DNA from: Bryobacterales bacterium
Lineage (GTDB): Bacteria > Acidobacteriota > Terriglobia > Bryobacterales > Bryobacteraceae
Direction of reading: 5' to 3'
Assembly (NCBI GenBank): GCA_009697505.1
Contig: SHUD01000005.1
Location: 1-64,000 of the forward strand
DNA: 64,000 nucleotides
Both the position numbers and the translations under genes were made by a program. Positions 1-8,336 of this stretch are shown here, piece after piece. The notes under the pieces were generated by a model, which was not told where the DNA came from, did not search any database, and was given only the letters and a program-made list of their open reading frames with translations. Position 1 is the first letter of the stretch, and the number at the start of each line of letters is the position of its first letter.

Positions 1-201
1 CGACTCGCTGAGTCTAAGCGGCGGCGAAAACGGTTCTTTCTTTAAGTAAACGCTTATGGGGGTGTCCACCCCCTAGCTTCCCCCGCCGCTTTTTCAAAGC
101 GGACAGTTCATGTGTGAATTCAACCGGACAGATCACATACTAGCGACAGGCAATTCTGTCGCGTCTTGCCCCGAGCCCTTATTCCAGATATGCTCCGTTG
201 T
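1..201. other. Intergenic left edge with possible insertion-sequence end
   Basis: No convincing gene is seen here. It holds a perfect 7-bp inverted repeat (GGGGGTG/CACCCCC, about 58-73) and two copies of an 11-bp motif, CGGACAGTTCA and CGGACAGATCA, about 25 bp apart at 100-110 and 125-135. Spaced short repeats of this type are known at the ends of IS21-like elements, so this may be the end of an element lying outside the window. No transposase is visible and the assignment is weak. Confidence 0.25.
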
Positions 202-1047
202 ATGAAGAAAGCACTTCTTTGCGTGACCGTCCTGCTAGCCGCCGTCGTGCCTGACGCCATGGCGCAACCGGCGAAAGCCCGCCCGCCGAAAACGCCGCGG
301 CTGTACATATTCGATTGCGGAACGCTGTACGCAACCGACACCTCCGCCTACCAGCTCAAGAAGGAAGAAGTGGCCACCACCACCATGTCCATGGCGTGTT
401 TCCTGATCGCCCATCCGAAGGGAAACCTGATTTGGGACGCGGGCGCGATTCCCGACGGCAGTTTCAAGAGCGGCGAGGGCACGATGCGCAATTCCAAATC
501 GACCAAAACGCTGACCGCGCAAATGACCGAAATCGGTTACAGCCCGGCCGATATCAAGTATCTGGCGCTATCGCACTTTCACTGGGATCACGTGGGGAAT
601 GCCAATCTTTTCGCGGGCGCGACGTGGCTGACACCGAAGGCCGAACGGGACGTGATGTTCGGCGACCCGCCGTCTCCGCGAACCGAGCCCGCCAGCTTTA
701 GCGCGCTGAGGAACAGCAAGACGGTCTTCATTTCGAAAGACGAGTACGATGTCTTCGGCGACAAGACGGTCATCATCAAGGCGGCTCCGGGCCACTCACC
801 GGGACATCAGGTGCTGTATTTGAAACTGGCGAAAACCGGGCCGGTGGTGTTGAGCGGCGACCTCTATCACTATCCGGAGGAGCGGACGCTGAGCCGGGTC
901 CCAACCACGGAATTCAACGCCGGGCAAACGGTCATATCGCGGGCGGCCGTGGAGGCGCTGGTGAAGAAAACCGGCGCCCAGCTCTGGATTCAGCACGATT
1001 TCACGGGCAGCGGCAAACTGAAGAAGGCTCCGCAGTTTTACGAGTAG
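202..1047 (+). CDS. Secreted metallo-beta-lactamase-fold hydrolase, N-acyl homoserine lactonase-like
   Basis: The product is about 281 residues with an N-terminal signal peptide ending near AMA-Q. The dinuclear zinc motif HFHWDH is visible at about residues 124-130, followed by downstream metal-ligand candidates in GHSPGHQ, in LSGDLYHY and in a C-terminal IQHDF. This pattern and the size fit the AiiA/AttM lactonase branch of the metallo-beta-lactamase superfamily. The substrate is inferred, since lactones other than acyl-homoserine lactones are possible. The ORF track starts at a TTG at 166; the ATG at 202 is preferred because it begins directly with a clean MKK signal peptide. Export to the periplasm is predicted. 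The gene converges with the minus-strand DUF6152 gene. Confidence 0.85.
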   Translation: MKKALLCVTVLLAAVVPDAMAQPAKARPPKTPRLYIFDCGTLYATDTSAYQLKKEEVATTTMSMACFLIAHPKGNLIWDAGAIPDGSFKSGEGTMRNSKSTKTLTAQMTEIGYSPADIKYLALSHFHWDHVGNANLFAGATWLTPKAERDVMFGDPPSPRTEPASFSALRNSKTVFISKDEYDVFGDKTVIIKAAPGHSPGHQVLYLKLAKTGPVVLSGDLYHYPEERTLSRVPTTEFNAGQTVISRAAVEALVKKTGAQLWIQHDFTGSGKLKKAPQFYE

Positions 1048-1068
1048 CTACTCTGAGCAAGCATTCCG

Positions 1069-1482
1069 TCACTGTTTGCCGGCCGGGGGACTGGCGGGAG
1101 CCGAGCCACCGGAGAACAACTCGCGGCCGTCGGGCAATTTCACCTGCTTGGCGTTCCCCACGGCCTCTCCGCTCTTGGCGCGAAAGCCCTCGATCACAAC
1201 CGGCGTTCCCGGCTCGATCGAATTCTTGCGCCAGCCCATCCTCAGGAGGGCATTGGGCGGGCCCATTTCAAATCGCCAGGTGGTCACCGCGCCACCCGCG
1301 CCTTTTTCGTCGACATAAATCCAGGAATGGGGATTCACCCAGTCCATCTTGTTCACCGTTCCCTTCACGGTGACGGGTTTAGTGGCGTCGAATTCGGCGG
1401 CAAACGAGTGGTGTGAGGCCGCCGGGAACACCATCACAAACAGTCCGCCGATCGCCGCGATCACGCATAGCTTGGTCCGCAT
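1069..1482 (-). CDS. DUF6152 family secreted protein
   Basis: This is a 137-residue protein with a signal peptide whose mature part begins HHSFAAEFD, followed by a KPVTVKGTV strand and a WVNPHSWIYV motif. That arrangement is typical of DUF6152 proteins, small periplasmic domains of unknown function that are common in Acidobacteria and Proteobacteria. It lies 44 bp downstream of, and on the same strand as, two larger secreted proteins (to 3226), so the three probably form one transcript. In my recollection DUF6152 proteins commonly accompany this larger family. No catalytic residues can be assigned. The C-terminus is Pro/Ala-rich and probably disordered. Confidence 0.8.
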   Translation of the reverse strand: MRTKLCVIAAIGGLFVMVFPAASHHSFAAEFDATKPVTVKGTVNKMDWVNPHSWIYVDEKGAGGAVTTWRFEMGPPNALLRMGWRKNSIEPGTPVVIEGFRAKSGEAVGNAKQVKLPDGRELFSGGSAPASPPAGKQ

Positions 1483-1526
1483 GAGAGCTCCTTGTCCATG
1501 CCCGCCCTTAGCCGGCGGGGTTTATG

Positions 1527-2432
1527 TCAGCGCTTGGGCGCCAGTCCGAATCCGAAAACGTTGGGCAGCGTCTGGCTGCCTTCCGCGCAGGCAAATTCCA
1601 TGAGCTCGGTCCCCGGCGCCGCCGCGACAAATGCGCCGGCGATGCGGATGGGCCGCGTGAACAGATTTGAATCCTCAATCGTGATCTGGTAGTCGATCAG
1701 GGTGGGATCCATCCGGGTGAAGCGTTCCACGGTGTGCAGGGCCTCGCTGTGATACGGCACGGTCCGCGCCAACGACGTCTTGTCGTTGTAGTTGGTCGTG
1801 TCGACCACCAGAGTATCGCCCTCCCAGTGGCCCAGCGAGTCTCCCATGAACAAGCGGATGCCCGCTCCCACATGCGGGCGCCCATCGGTGTAAATCACCC
1901 GCGTCACGTGGTTGTACTCATACAGCAGAACGAAGGAATCGGGACGCTGTATGATTTGGTACGGTCCCCGGTTGTCGGCCTCGAGCGGTCCCGGCAGCAC
2001 GCAGCGGGCGTAAGCTTCCAGGTGCTTCAGCGAAGCGGGCGGGAGCATTTGCTTAATGAACTCGCGCCGGGCGGCGTCGGCCTCCGGCCGCCAGGGCAGG
2101 ATGCGATCGGCTGGGTCCACCAGACCAGCCGGGCGGTTCGTCAGAATGGAGCGATTTTGACCCGTGTTCACTTGGGTACTAAAAATCGTTGGATAGGGCT
2201 GGCCGGTGGAACTGAAGTCGTTCAACGCCGAATGGGGCGCGTTGGCTTCCGCGATGGCCACGCCCACGCGAGCCCACGTTCCTTGCAGGTCGGGATGCCC
2301 GTCCTTGGTGCGCGGCGGCGTATATTTCGCGGACGCGGCGGGCTTTGCTTGCGCGCGCGCCGGCAGCGGAGTCATTACGGCGGCCGCCAGGATCGTGGCG
2401 GCGGCCATCATTCCAAAGAACCGGTTCTTCAT
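1527..2432 (-). CDS. Secreted protein of an acidobacterial family with a GHWEGDTLVVDT core
   Basis: The ORF track runs to 2555, but the ATG at 2432 begins a clear signal peptide (MKNRFFGMM...ARAQA) and gives about 301 residues. The mature protein carries the markers PPRTKDGHPDLQGTW, VIYTDGRPH, GHWEGDTLVVDTTNYNDKT and HTVERFTRMD. These recur in the next gene upstream and in the gene at 14468, so the three are paralogues. I know of no established enzymatic activity for this family. Its start overlaps the stop of the upstream paralogue by 4 nt (ATGA), which implies translational coupling. Confidence 0.8.
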   Translation of the reverse strand: MKNRFFGMMAAATILAAAVMTPLPARAQAKPAASAKYTPPRTKDGHPDLQGTWARVGVAIAEANAPHSALNDFSSTGQPYPTIFSTQVNTGQNRSILTNRPAGLVDPADRILPWRPEADAARREFIKQMLPPASLKHLEAYARCVLPGPLEADNRGPYQIIQRPDSFVLLYEYNHVTRVIYTDGRPHVGAGIRLFMGDSLGHWEGDTLVVDTTNYNDKTSLARTVPYHSEALHTVERFTRMDPTLIDYQITIEDSNLFTRPIRIAGAFVAAAPGTELMEFACAEGSQTLPNVFGFGLAPKR

Positions 2433-3226
2433 GGTTGAACTCCCACGGGCTTCGCGTTTCCATATCTCAGGTCCTGGAGATAGTAAACACATTCGTACTC
2501 CAGGAGCCGCACGTTCTTTTCGATCTTCCGATAGAGGGGCATGCCGATTTTCCACGGCCCGGTGAACACCTTGGGATCTTCCAGCGTGGCTTCATACATA
2601 ATGTGATCCGGATTGATCATAGTGTAACGCTCCACCACGTGCAAGGCGTCGCTGTGAAAGTTGCCAGCGTGATCCAGCCAGGTCCGCTCGTCCAGATTCG
2701 TCACATCGATCACCAGCGTATCGCCTTCCCAGCGGCCGCGGGAATCTCCCATCCAGAAATCCGGGAAGCCATCGGGATGCGGCGTCCCATCGGTGAAGAC
2801 GTTGCGCCGGGCGTGGGCGAATTCGTAGGCAATGGCGATCAATTTCGGGGTCTGAATAATCTCGAACGGAAAAGGCAGATACGTTGCCCTGGGCACTCCC
2901 GGCATGGAGCAGGTGGTTTCCGCGGGATCATCGGTCGCGCGGTGGGTGAAGTTGTCCTGCTTCTTCTGGGCCGCCGCGGGGCGGTAGGGAATCTGGCCGC
3001 CCACCACGACGCCTTGTCCCGGAGGCACTCCGAGCGCTCCCGTATGATCCTGCAAATCCCAGGCAGCGCTGTTCAGAACTTGCCAGATCCCGTTCAAGTT
3101 GGGTTTGCCGTCCGCGGTTCGTGGCAGCGCGCGGTTGGGAGTCTGCCCGGACGCGGAAATCGAGAGGAGCAGGAACAGCACGCTGGCGGGTCCCGCGCCG
3201 GGTGCAAATTTACGCTGGCGTTTCAT
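2429..3226 (-). CDS. Secreted paralogue, GRWEGDTLVIDV family
   Basis: The ATG at 3226 (MKRQRKF) starts a basic n-region followed by a hydrophobic stretch and ASG-Q, a likely signal peptide; the ORF track start at 3265 adds 13 residues. The protein shares with its neighbour PRTADGKPNLNGIW, NVFTDGTPHPDG, GRWEGDTLVIDVTNLDERTWLD and SDALHVVERY. It differs in having CSMPGVPR, so the family has a conserved Cys-containing middle section. It is the first gene of the 3226-1069 operon and is coupled by ATGA to the next one. Function is unknown; a periplasmic or outer-surface location is inferred from the signal peptide. Confidence 0.78.
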   Translation of the reverse strand: MKRQRKFAPGAGPASVLFLLLSISASGQTPNRALPRTADGKPNLNGIWQVLNSAAWDLQDHTGALGVPPGQGVVVGGQIPYRPAAAQKKQDNFTHRATDDPAETTCSMPGVPRATYLPFPFEIIQTPKLIAIAYEFAHARRNVFTDGTPHPDGFPDFWMGDSRGRWEGDTLVIDVTNLDERTWLDHAGNFHSDALHVVERYTMINPDHIMYEATLEDPKVFTGPWKIGMPLYRKIEKNVRLLEYECVYYLQDLRYGNAKPVGVQP

Positions 3227-3361
3227 TGGGAGGGCCCTCCACACTTGAAATTGACTCACCGTCAATCATACTCCCCGCCGGAGGCGTGCGCGCGGGGGTG
3301 CTTGAGATTATAGCCACTTGAGATTTTGGCCAAGCAGCGCCAACTATTCGATGGCATGCCG

Positions 3362-3547
3362 ATGAAGGTCCGCGAAGTCGTGCGCCTGTTGGAGCAGAAT
3401 GGTTGGGTCGAGATGCGGTCCAAGGGCAGCCACCGGCACTTCAGGCATCCGGCGCGGCCGAGCCTGGTCACCGTTCCCGGCAACGATGGGAAGGAACTGG
3501 CGCCGGGAACGCTGAACGCTATACTCAAGAAGGCAGGCTTGAAATGA
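3362..3547 (+). CDS. hicA: HicA-type mRNA interferase toxin
   Basis: About 61 residues starting MKVREVVRLLEQNGW, with the diagnostic RSKGSHRHFRHP segment that contains the catalytic histidine of HicA double-stranded-RNA-binding-fold toxins, and a C-terminal ELAPGTLNAILKKAGL helix. HicA proteins cleave mRNA and halt translation. The ORF track starts at a TTG at 3326; ATGs at 3356 and 3362 fit the family length better. The stop overlaps the hicB start by 4 nt (ATGA). Order toxin then antitoxin is the usual hicAB order. The module sits between convergent and divergent metabolic genes. Confidence 0.9.
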   Translation: MKVREVVRLLEQNGWVEMRSKGSHRHFRHPARPSLVTVPGNDGKELAPGTLNAILKKAGLK

Positions 3548-3765
3548 ACGGGAAACGTTACCCTATCGTGATCGAGCGGACCAGCACCGGCTTCTCGGCC
3601 TACTCGCCGGATGTTCCGGGATGTGTTGCGGCCGGAGACACGGAAGAAGCGACGCGCAATGACCTCCAGGAAGCGTTGGTCCACCACTTTGAAGCGATGC
3701 GTGAAATCGGCGAACCCATCCCCGAACCAAGCTCTTCGGTCGATTACGTGGAAGTGGCAGCGTAG
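3544..3765 (+). CDS. hicB: HicB-type antitoxin
   Basis: A protein of 73 residues starting MNGKRYPIVIE, coupled to hicA by an ATGA overlap. It shows the HicB partial RNase-H-like fold signature: an N-terminal strand, then GFSAYSPDVPGCVAAGDTEEA, then a helix with EALVHHFEAMREIGEPIPEP. HicB binds and neutralises HicA. This short version ends soon after the fold and has no obvious C-terminal helix-turn-helix or ribbon-helix-helix DNA-binding domain, so autoregulation may be weak or may use another factor. Confidence 0.9.
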   Translation: MNGKRYPIVIERTSTGFSAYSPDVPGCVAAGDTEEATRNDLQEALVHHFEAMREIGEPIPEPSSSVDYVEVAA

Positions 3766-3768
3766 GCG

Positions 3769-6453
3769 TTACTTGCCCGACGGCGCCTTGCGCCGCAGCT
3801 CGTCGGAAAAGTTGAGCAGAAACGTCAGATGCGTAAGTGGCTTCTCGCCCTTCGTATCGTCTGCGACCATCGCCGCAAGCCGCTTGCCGTCGGGCGCAAG
3901 ATCGTAATTGGAAACAACGCCGGTATTCCGCAGACGAGTTTCCGTCCACGCGCGGGGCTTCCCAGCGGCGAACGAGTCGCCCTTCACCGTGTAGCTGACG
4001 GCCATCACGTGCTGGTCCAGGGTCTCAAGAAGCAGTTCACGCCCGGCCCCTGGGGCACCCCAGGACCACGCGGGAAAGTTGCCTCCGCCCGTCGAAACCT
4101 GCCAGCGTCCTCCCGGCCCGGGGAACGGCCGCACGTACACTTCAGCGGTACCCGATTCCCTCGACGCATACGCCAGCCAGCGCCCATCAGGCGAAAACAC
4201 TGGGTCGACTTCGTTGAAAGGCGTTCCCAGGAACAACTCCGCTTTCCCGAGCCGGAACCCGAGAGCTCCCCGCCCGGGATCGACTTCGACAGGCATTGTG
4301 AAAATGTCAAAACTGCCGCCGTTCCGGGTCTGGTGAATAGCCAGGCGCTTGCCGTCCGGTGAAAACGAAGATGGAAACTCTGGAGTCTTGCTCTCGGTCA
4401 GACGCTTCGCCTCGCCCGCTCCATCCGAGCGGACCCCGTACAGCCCGGGGGCAGCCGGGTTGTTGGATTGAAACACGATGTTCTTCCCGTCGGGAGTCCA
4501 CACTGGCAAGCGATTCACGCCCGGCAGGAAACTCAGCCGCGACGGCGTGTCCCGGTCCAGATCCTTCACCCAGATGTCTGCGCCCTTGCCGTTGCTCATC
4601 GAAAACGCCAGCCGCTTGCCGTCGGGCGAGAAGCGCGGCGTGTTGTATACGCCGGGCGGCGCGTGCAGCGGCTGTGTCGCCTTGGACGCCCCAAAGGGGG
4701 CCCCGCCCGAGCCATCCACCCAGGAAATCGACCACCCCGTCTGTGATCCCTTCCCGGAGAGGTAGACAAAAGTTCCCGGCCCCGAGGGCGCCCCCGCGAA
4801 CGCAAAATCCCCGCCCGCTGCCAAGGTGCTGCTGACATCGTCCAAAATGGGCACCGGCGTTCCAGTCGAGACCAGGCGACTGGGGTCGAAGGGCACGGCG
4901 AAAAGCGTGGTCTCGTGCAGGTAAATGAGGTGAACCGTCCCGTTCGAGCCGGTTGCATCGGCGAGATAGCGGGCGGAAAAGCCTCCGCGCTGAATTGTCT
5001 TCCGTTCGCCGGTCTTGAGCGAGATCACATCGATATTCGCATCGTCGTGACCTGCGCCTGCTGCCTGGGTGTTCCAGGTAAACAAGACCGCCTGGCTCCC
5101 CGGCAGAACCTGCGGCCAACGGTGGGTCAGTTCTCCGGAGTTGAACTTGGTCACCGGCACGGGCATCCCGCCTCCGGAAGGGACCCGCGAGAGAACATCG
5201 GTTTGGTTCAGCGCCGCGATGATGTTGCCATCTTCGCCCCAGCTTCCACCATAGCCCCTGGGCGCGTCACACAGCGTGACCGCCGCGCCGCTTTCCACCG
5301 CAATCTTCTTGAGCTTGCCATAGGCGAAGAACCCGATCCAATCCCCCGCCGGAGAAAAGAACGGGCCATGGGCGTTCTCGGTACCCGCCAGCGGGGTGAC
5401 CTGGCTCTGATTCAGCAGGCGGGTGTGGAGGCGCACCTTGCTGTCCGCGCCGCGCAGCGTGAGTGCCAGGCGCGCGCCGTCGGGGGAAAGAGCCAGCATA
5501 TTACCGCCCTTGCTGGTGACGGCGACCCTTGCCAGCGGTGTGTCGGGCGCGATCTCCGCGTTGAGGCGGATCAGCGGTTTGAGTTCAGGAGGGCGCGTCG
5601 CGCGGTACCAACCCGCGAGTCCAAGCGCTGCGACAACCGCCAACAGGGCCGCCGCGATCCACGGCCAGTTTCCGAGCCGCGACTGTGAAGGAGCGGTGGG
5701 GGCCCCATTCTCGCCTACCAGCCGCTTGGCATCTCCGATGTCCCGCAACCGCAGCTTGGGATCTTTCTGCAAACACTCTTCGAGCAGACGCCGCGCTTCT
5801 GGCGGAGCCTTCGCCAGATCCGGCTGTTTGTGGATGACGGCGGCCAGAGTCTCGGCGGCGTCTTCCCCGCTGAACAGCCGTTCGCCGGTGAGCAGTTCGT
5901 ACGGCACCACGCCGAAGCTCCAGATGTCGGCGCGTTTGTCCACCTGTTTGCCCCGAGCCTGCTCCGGGGCCATATACGCGGCCGTTCCAAGAACGACGCC
6001 CACTTCCGTCGCGCCGAGCGTCAGCGTCGGGGAGTCCTCCGGGCTCGCCGATGGCTCCCTCTGATTCGTGAACGCCTTCGCCAGGCCGAAATCCAATAGT
6101 TTGACCAAACCCTCCGGCGTGACCAGGACGTTGGCGGGCTTCAGGTCGCGATGCATGATGCCCTTGTCGTGCGCGTATTCAAGCGCCGCGGCGATTTGGG
6201 AGGCGATCTTCCAGGCCTCGTCGAAGGGCAGAGGCCCTTTAGGTGAACTGCCTTCCACCAACTCCATGACCAGCGCGTGATCGTGGACTCCGTGGATGGT
6301 AGCGATATTGGCGTGGTTCAACGAGGCGAGCACTTCCGCTTCGCGCTGGAAGCGCGCCATGCGCTCCGGGTCGCGCGCAAAGGCGTCGGGCAGAACTTTC
6401 AGCGCCACGTCGCGCTTCAGCTTGGTGTCCTTGGCGCGATACACCTCGCCCAT
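3769..6453 (-). CDS. Ser/Thr protein kinase with transmembrane segment and PD40 beta-propeller; 5' end frameshifted
   Basis: As open here it gives 894 residues: Hanks-type kinase domain (VALKVLP lysine at about 19, HRDLKPAN at about 101-108, DFG at about 121-123, MAPEQ at about 161-165), a single membrane span near 263-283 (WPWIAAALLAVVAALGLAGWY), then repeated SPDGKRLAF/SPDGRWLAY blades of a TolB/PD40-like propeller. Such proteins are abundant in Acidobacteria and are thought to couple an external sensor to phosphorylation. The glycine-rich loop (LIGKGGMGEVY) is encoded just upstream in the same frame but without an in-frame start. A proper ATG at 6521 is one frame off, so a 1-base change probably separates it from the rest. 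Confidence 0.88.
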   Translation of the reverse strand: MGEVYRAKDTKLKRDVALKVLPDAFARDPERMARFQREAEVLASLNHANIATIHGVHDHALVMELVEGSSPKGPLPFDEAWKIASQIAAALEYAHDKGIMHRDLKPANVLVTPEGLVKLLDFGLAKAFTNQREPSASPEDSPTLTLGATEVGVVLGTAAYMAPEQARGKQVDKRADIWSFGVVPYELLTGERLFSGEDAAETLAAVIHKQPDLAKAPPEARRLLEECLQKDPKLRLRDIGDAKRLVGENGAPTAPSQSRLGNWPWIAAALLAVVAALGLAGWYRATRPPELKPLIRLNAEIAPDTPLARVAVTSKGGNMLALSPDGARLALTLRGADSKVRLHTRLLNQSQVTPLAGTENAHGPFFSPAGDWIGFFAYGKLKKIAVESGAAVTLCDAPRGYGGSWGEDGNIIAALNQTDVLSRVPSGGGMPVPVTKFNSGELTHRWPQVLPGSQAVLFTWNTQAAGAGHDDANIDVISLKTGERKTIQRGGFSARYLADATGSNGTVHLIYLHETTLFAVPFDPSRLVSTGTPVPILDDVSSTLAAGGDFAFAGAPSGPGTFVYLSGKGSQTGWSISWVDGSGGAPFGASKATQPLHAPPGVYNTPRFSPDGKRLAFSMSNGKGADIWVKDLDRDTPSRLSFLPGVNRLPVWTPDGKNIVFQSNNPAAPGLYGVRSDGAGEAKRLTESKTPEFPSSFSPDGKRLAIHQTRNGGSFDIFTMPVEVDPGRGALGFRLGKAELFLGTPFNEVDPVFSPDGRWLAYASRESGTAEVYVRPFPGPGGRWQVSTGGGNFPAWSWGAPGAGRELLLETLDQHVMAVSYTVKGDSFAAGKPRAWTETRLRNTGVVSNYDLAPDGKRLAAMVADDTKGEKPLTHLTFLLNFSDELRRKAPSGK

Positions 6454-6644
6454 GCCTCCTTTGCCGATTAAGGTTCGGATTTGGAACGGGCCGAGTTTGT
6501 CGCCGGGAGAGAGAGCGGCATCTTAATGAGTCAGTTTAGTTTACCTGAACGCTGTCCGGCCGTCCGCCAATCTCGCTAGGCCCTTCTCGCAGCCGCGTCG
6601 AGTGATCGTCGTTATTTTATGCTTCGCTTACCGCCACCCGCGGC

Positions 6645-7607
6645 CTACTGCGGCGGAAGCGATCCGACGTAGGCCGAGATCGCGATGATGTCCTCTTCAG
6701 AAAGTTTCGCCACTACCTTTTTCATGAGCGCCGCGGCGGTGCCGGCGCTCGATCCGTTCTGCAAGCAGATGAGTTGCCGGGCGAGATAGACGGGCTGCAT
6801 GCCGGCGATTCTGGGCACTTCGCCGAGACCTTTCAGATCGTCGCCGTGGCAGATCGCGCATGCAATGGTCTTGCCGGAGCCGCCGGTCTTCACCAGCGCC
6901 TCCCCTTTGGCGATGCTGCCGGGCGGGACATAAGCGATATAGCCGGAGTGGGGATCGCGAAGCTGCGTCCGCAGGGGATCATCCGGAACTTGAATGATGC
7001 GGCTGCCGATCGGTTCGGTGCCGCCTCCGGGAACAGGGATGCGGTGCCGGCCCGCCGTGTTGACGTAGGTCTTGGGCGGCGTGGCGGTTTCGATCACTTT
7101 CACGAAGGTGCTGGGCTTGAGCGCCGCATAGTACTCCGCCGACCGCCGCACGTCCTCATCGGAAACGGCTTTCGCGATGGGGCCCATGCGCGAGTCGTCT
7201 TTGCGGGCGCCGCTCTTGAAATAGTTCATCTGGCGTATGAAGTATTCGACGGGGAGGCCCGCGATATCCGCCGCCTCGGGATGCCCTTGCCCGGACATGA
7301 GATGGCAGGAGCCGCACGCCATCAGCGCCACGCCGGCTTCGCCCTTCACGATGCGCGGGGCCGGGCCGTGTTCATTGGGGAACCAATCGGGCGGATTGGC
7401 ATTGCCGGCGATCTTGGCGGCATCATACTCGATTGGACTTCCCGGGACCCGCACGATGCCCTTGGGCTCCGGGCCGGGGGGCTGGACTTTATCGGGAATG
7501 TTAAACGCCCAGGAGGGCAAGCCGTTGGGCACGGTCAGCGGAGTTTGCGCCGGGCTGACCCACGCGAACAGCAAAGCGAGAGACAGAACTACAATCCAGG
7601 TTTTCAT
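6645..7607 (-). CDS. Secreted two-haem c-type cytochrome
   Basis: This is a 320-residue protein with a signal peptide (MKTWIVVLSLALLFAWVSPAQ). It has two haem-attachment motifs, CGSCH at about 98-102 and CAICH at about 250-254, each followed by cytochrome c class I features such as GLPVEYFIRQM and MQPVYLARQL. This two-domain layout fits periplasmic electron-transfer cytochromes of the c4 or alcohol-dehydrogenase-subunit type. The PQQ dehydrogenase 1.6 kb away on the other strand would be a natural electron donor; that link is inferred. The C-terminus ends with a normal helix (AISAYVGSLPPQ). Confidence 0.85.
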   Translation of the reverse strand: MKTWIVVLSLALLFAWVSPAQTPLTVPNGLPSWAFNIPDKVQPPGPEPKGIVRVPGSPIEYDAAKIAGNANPPDWFPNEHGPAPRIVKGEAGVALMACGSCHLMSGQGHPEAADIAGLPVEYFIRQMNYFKSGARKDDSRMGPIAKAVSDEDVRRSAEYYAALKPSTFVKVIETATPPKTYVNTAGRHRIPVPGGGTEPIGSRIIQVPDDPLRTQLRDPHSGYIAYVPPGSIAKGEALVKTGGSGKTIACAICHGDDLKGLGEVPRIAGMQPVYLARQLICLQNGSSAGTAAALMKKVVAKLSEEDIIAISAYVGSLPPQ

Positions 7608-7644
7608 AAGCGTCCAAATTCGACTGGCCGATCCCGCCGTGACC

Positions 7645-8166
7645 CTAGAACAGTTCCACGTTAAAAGCGAGCCAGGGTTTGCCGGGGATATCCTTGAACC
7701 AGTGCACGACGCCGGCGGGCACTACGATGATGCTGCCCTTGTCCAGCGCCCAGGTCTCGCCGCCTAGCACCGTCTCGCCCTTGAATTTCGTGGTGCCTTC
7801 TCCCTCCACGCCCGCCGATGATCCGGACATCTTGCCGCCCGTAACCAGCGTCGCGTTTCCTTCCAGCACGTAGAAGATGTGGGTTTTGAATCTGTGGAAT
7901 TCAGGATCCTGTTTGCGTTCCTTGCGGCGCACCGTCACCTTGTAGCTGGAGGCGCCCTTGAACATCGGGTTCTTTTTCGAATCCAGCAGCTCGCCGAGAA
8001 CCCCGTTGGTGCCGCCTGGGCTGGCAGGATCGATTCCGAACGCTTTCTTCACTTGTTCGGCACTATAGTAAGAAACCTTCTGGTTGCTCGCGTTGTTCTG
8101 CGCCGTTAACGGCAGAATCCCTATCGCCAGCAGCAGCGTTCCCAATACTTTCGGCGTCGTTCGCAT
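7645..8166 (-). CDS. Secreted cupin-domain protein
   Basis: The ATG at 8166 is preferred because AAGGAG lies just upstream and MRTTPKVLGTLLLAIGILPLTAQ is a good signal peptide; the track start at 8220 adds 18 residues. The 173-residue product has a single cupin fold in its C-terminal half (HRFKTHIFYVLEGNATLVTGG and IIVVPAGVVHWFKD), with histidines that could bind metal. The substrate is unknown. It follows the two-haem cytochrome gene's upstream side with 37 bp between them on the same strand, so the two are probably co-transcribed (cupin first). Confidence 0.8.
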   Translation of the reverse strand: MRTTPKVLGTLLLAIGILPLTAQNNASNQKVSYYSAEQVKKAFGIDPASPGGTNGVLGELLDSKKNPMFKGASSYKVTVRRKERKQDPEFHRFKTHIFYVLEGNATLVTGGKMSGSSAGVEGEGTTKFKGETVLGGETWALDKGSIIVVPAGVVHWFKDIPGKPWLAFNVELF

Positions 8167-8336
8167 GGTTAAGTTTTCTCCTTGATACCTACTTCCGGCA
8201 TGCAGGCAGTATACACCCATGGGTTACCGCGAAGTGGACGGGGACCCTCTCGGGCCACGCACGTGATATTTTAGATGCGGGCTGGGCGTGCTTGGAATCC
8301 AGCTCAACCTGAATCTAGAACAAGCAGGAGGCATCC

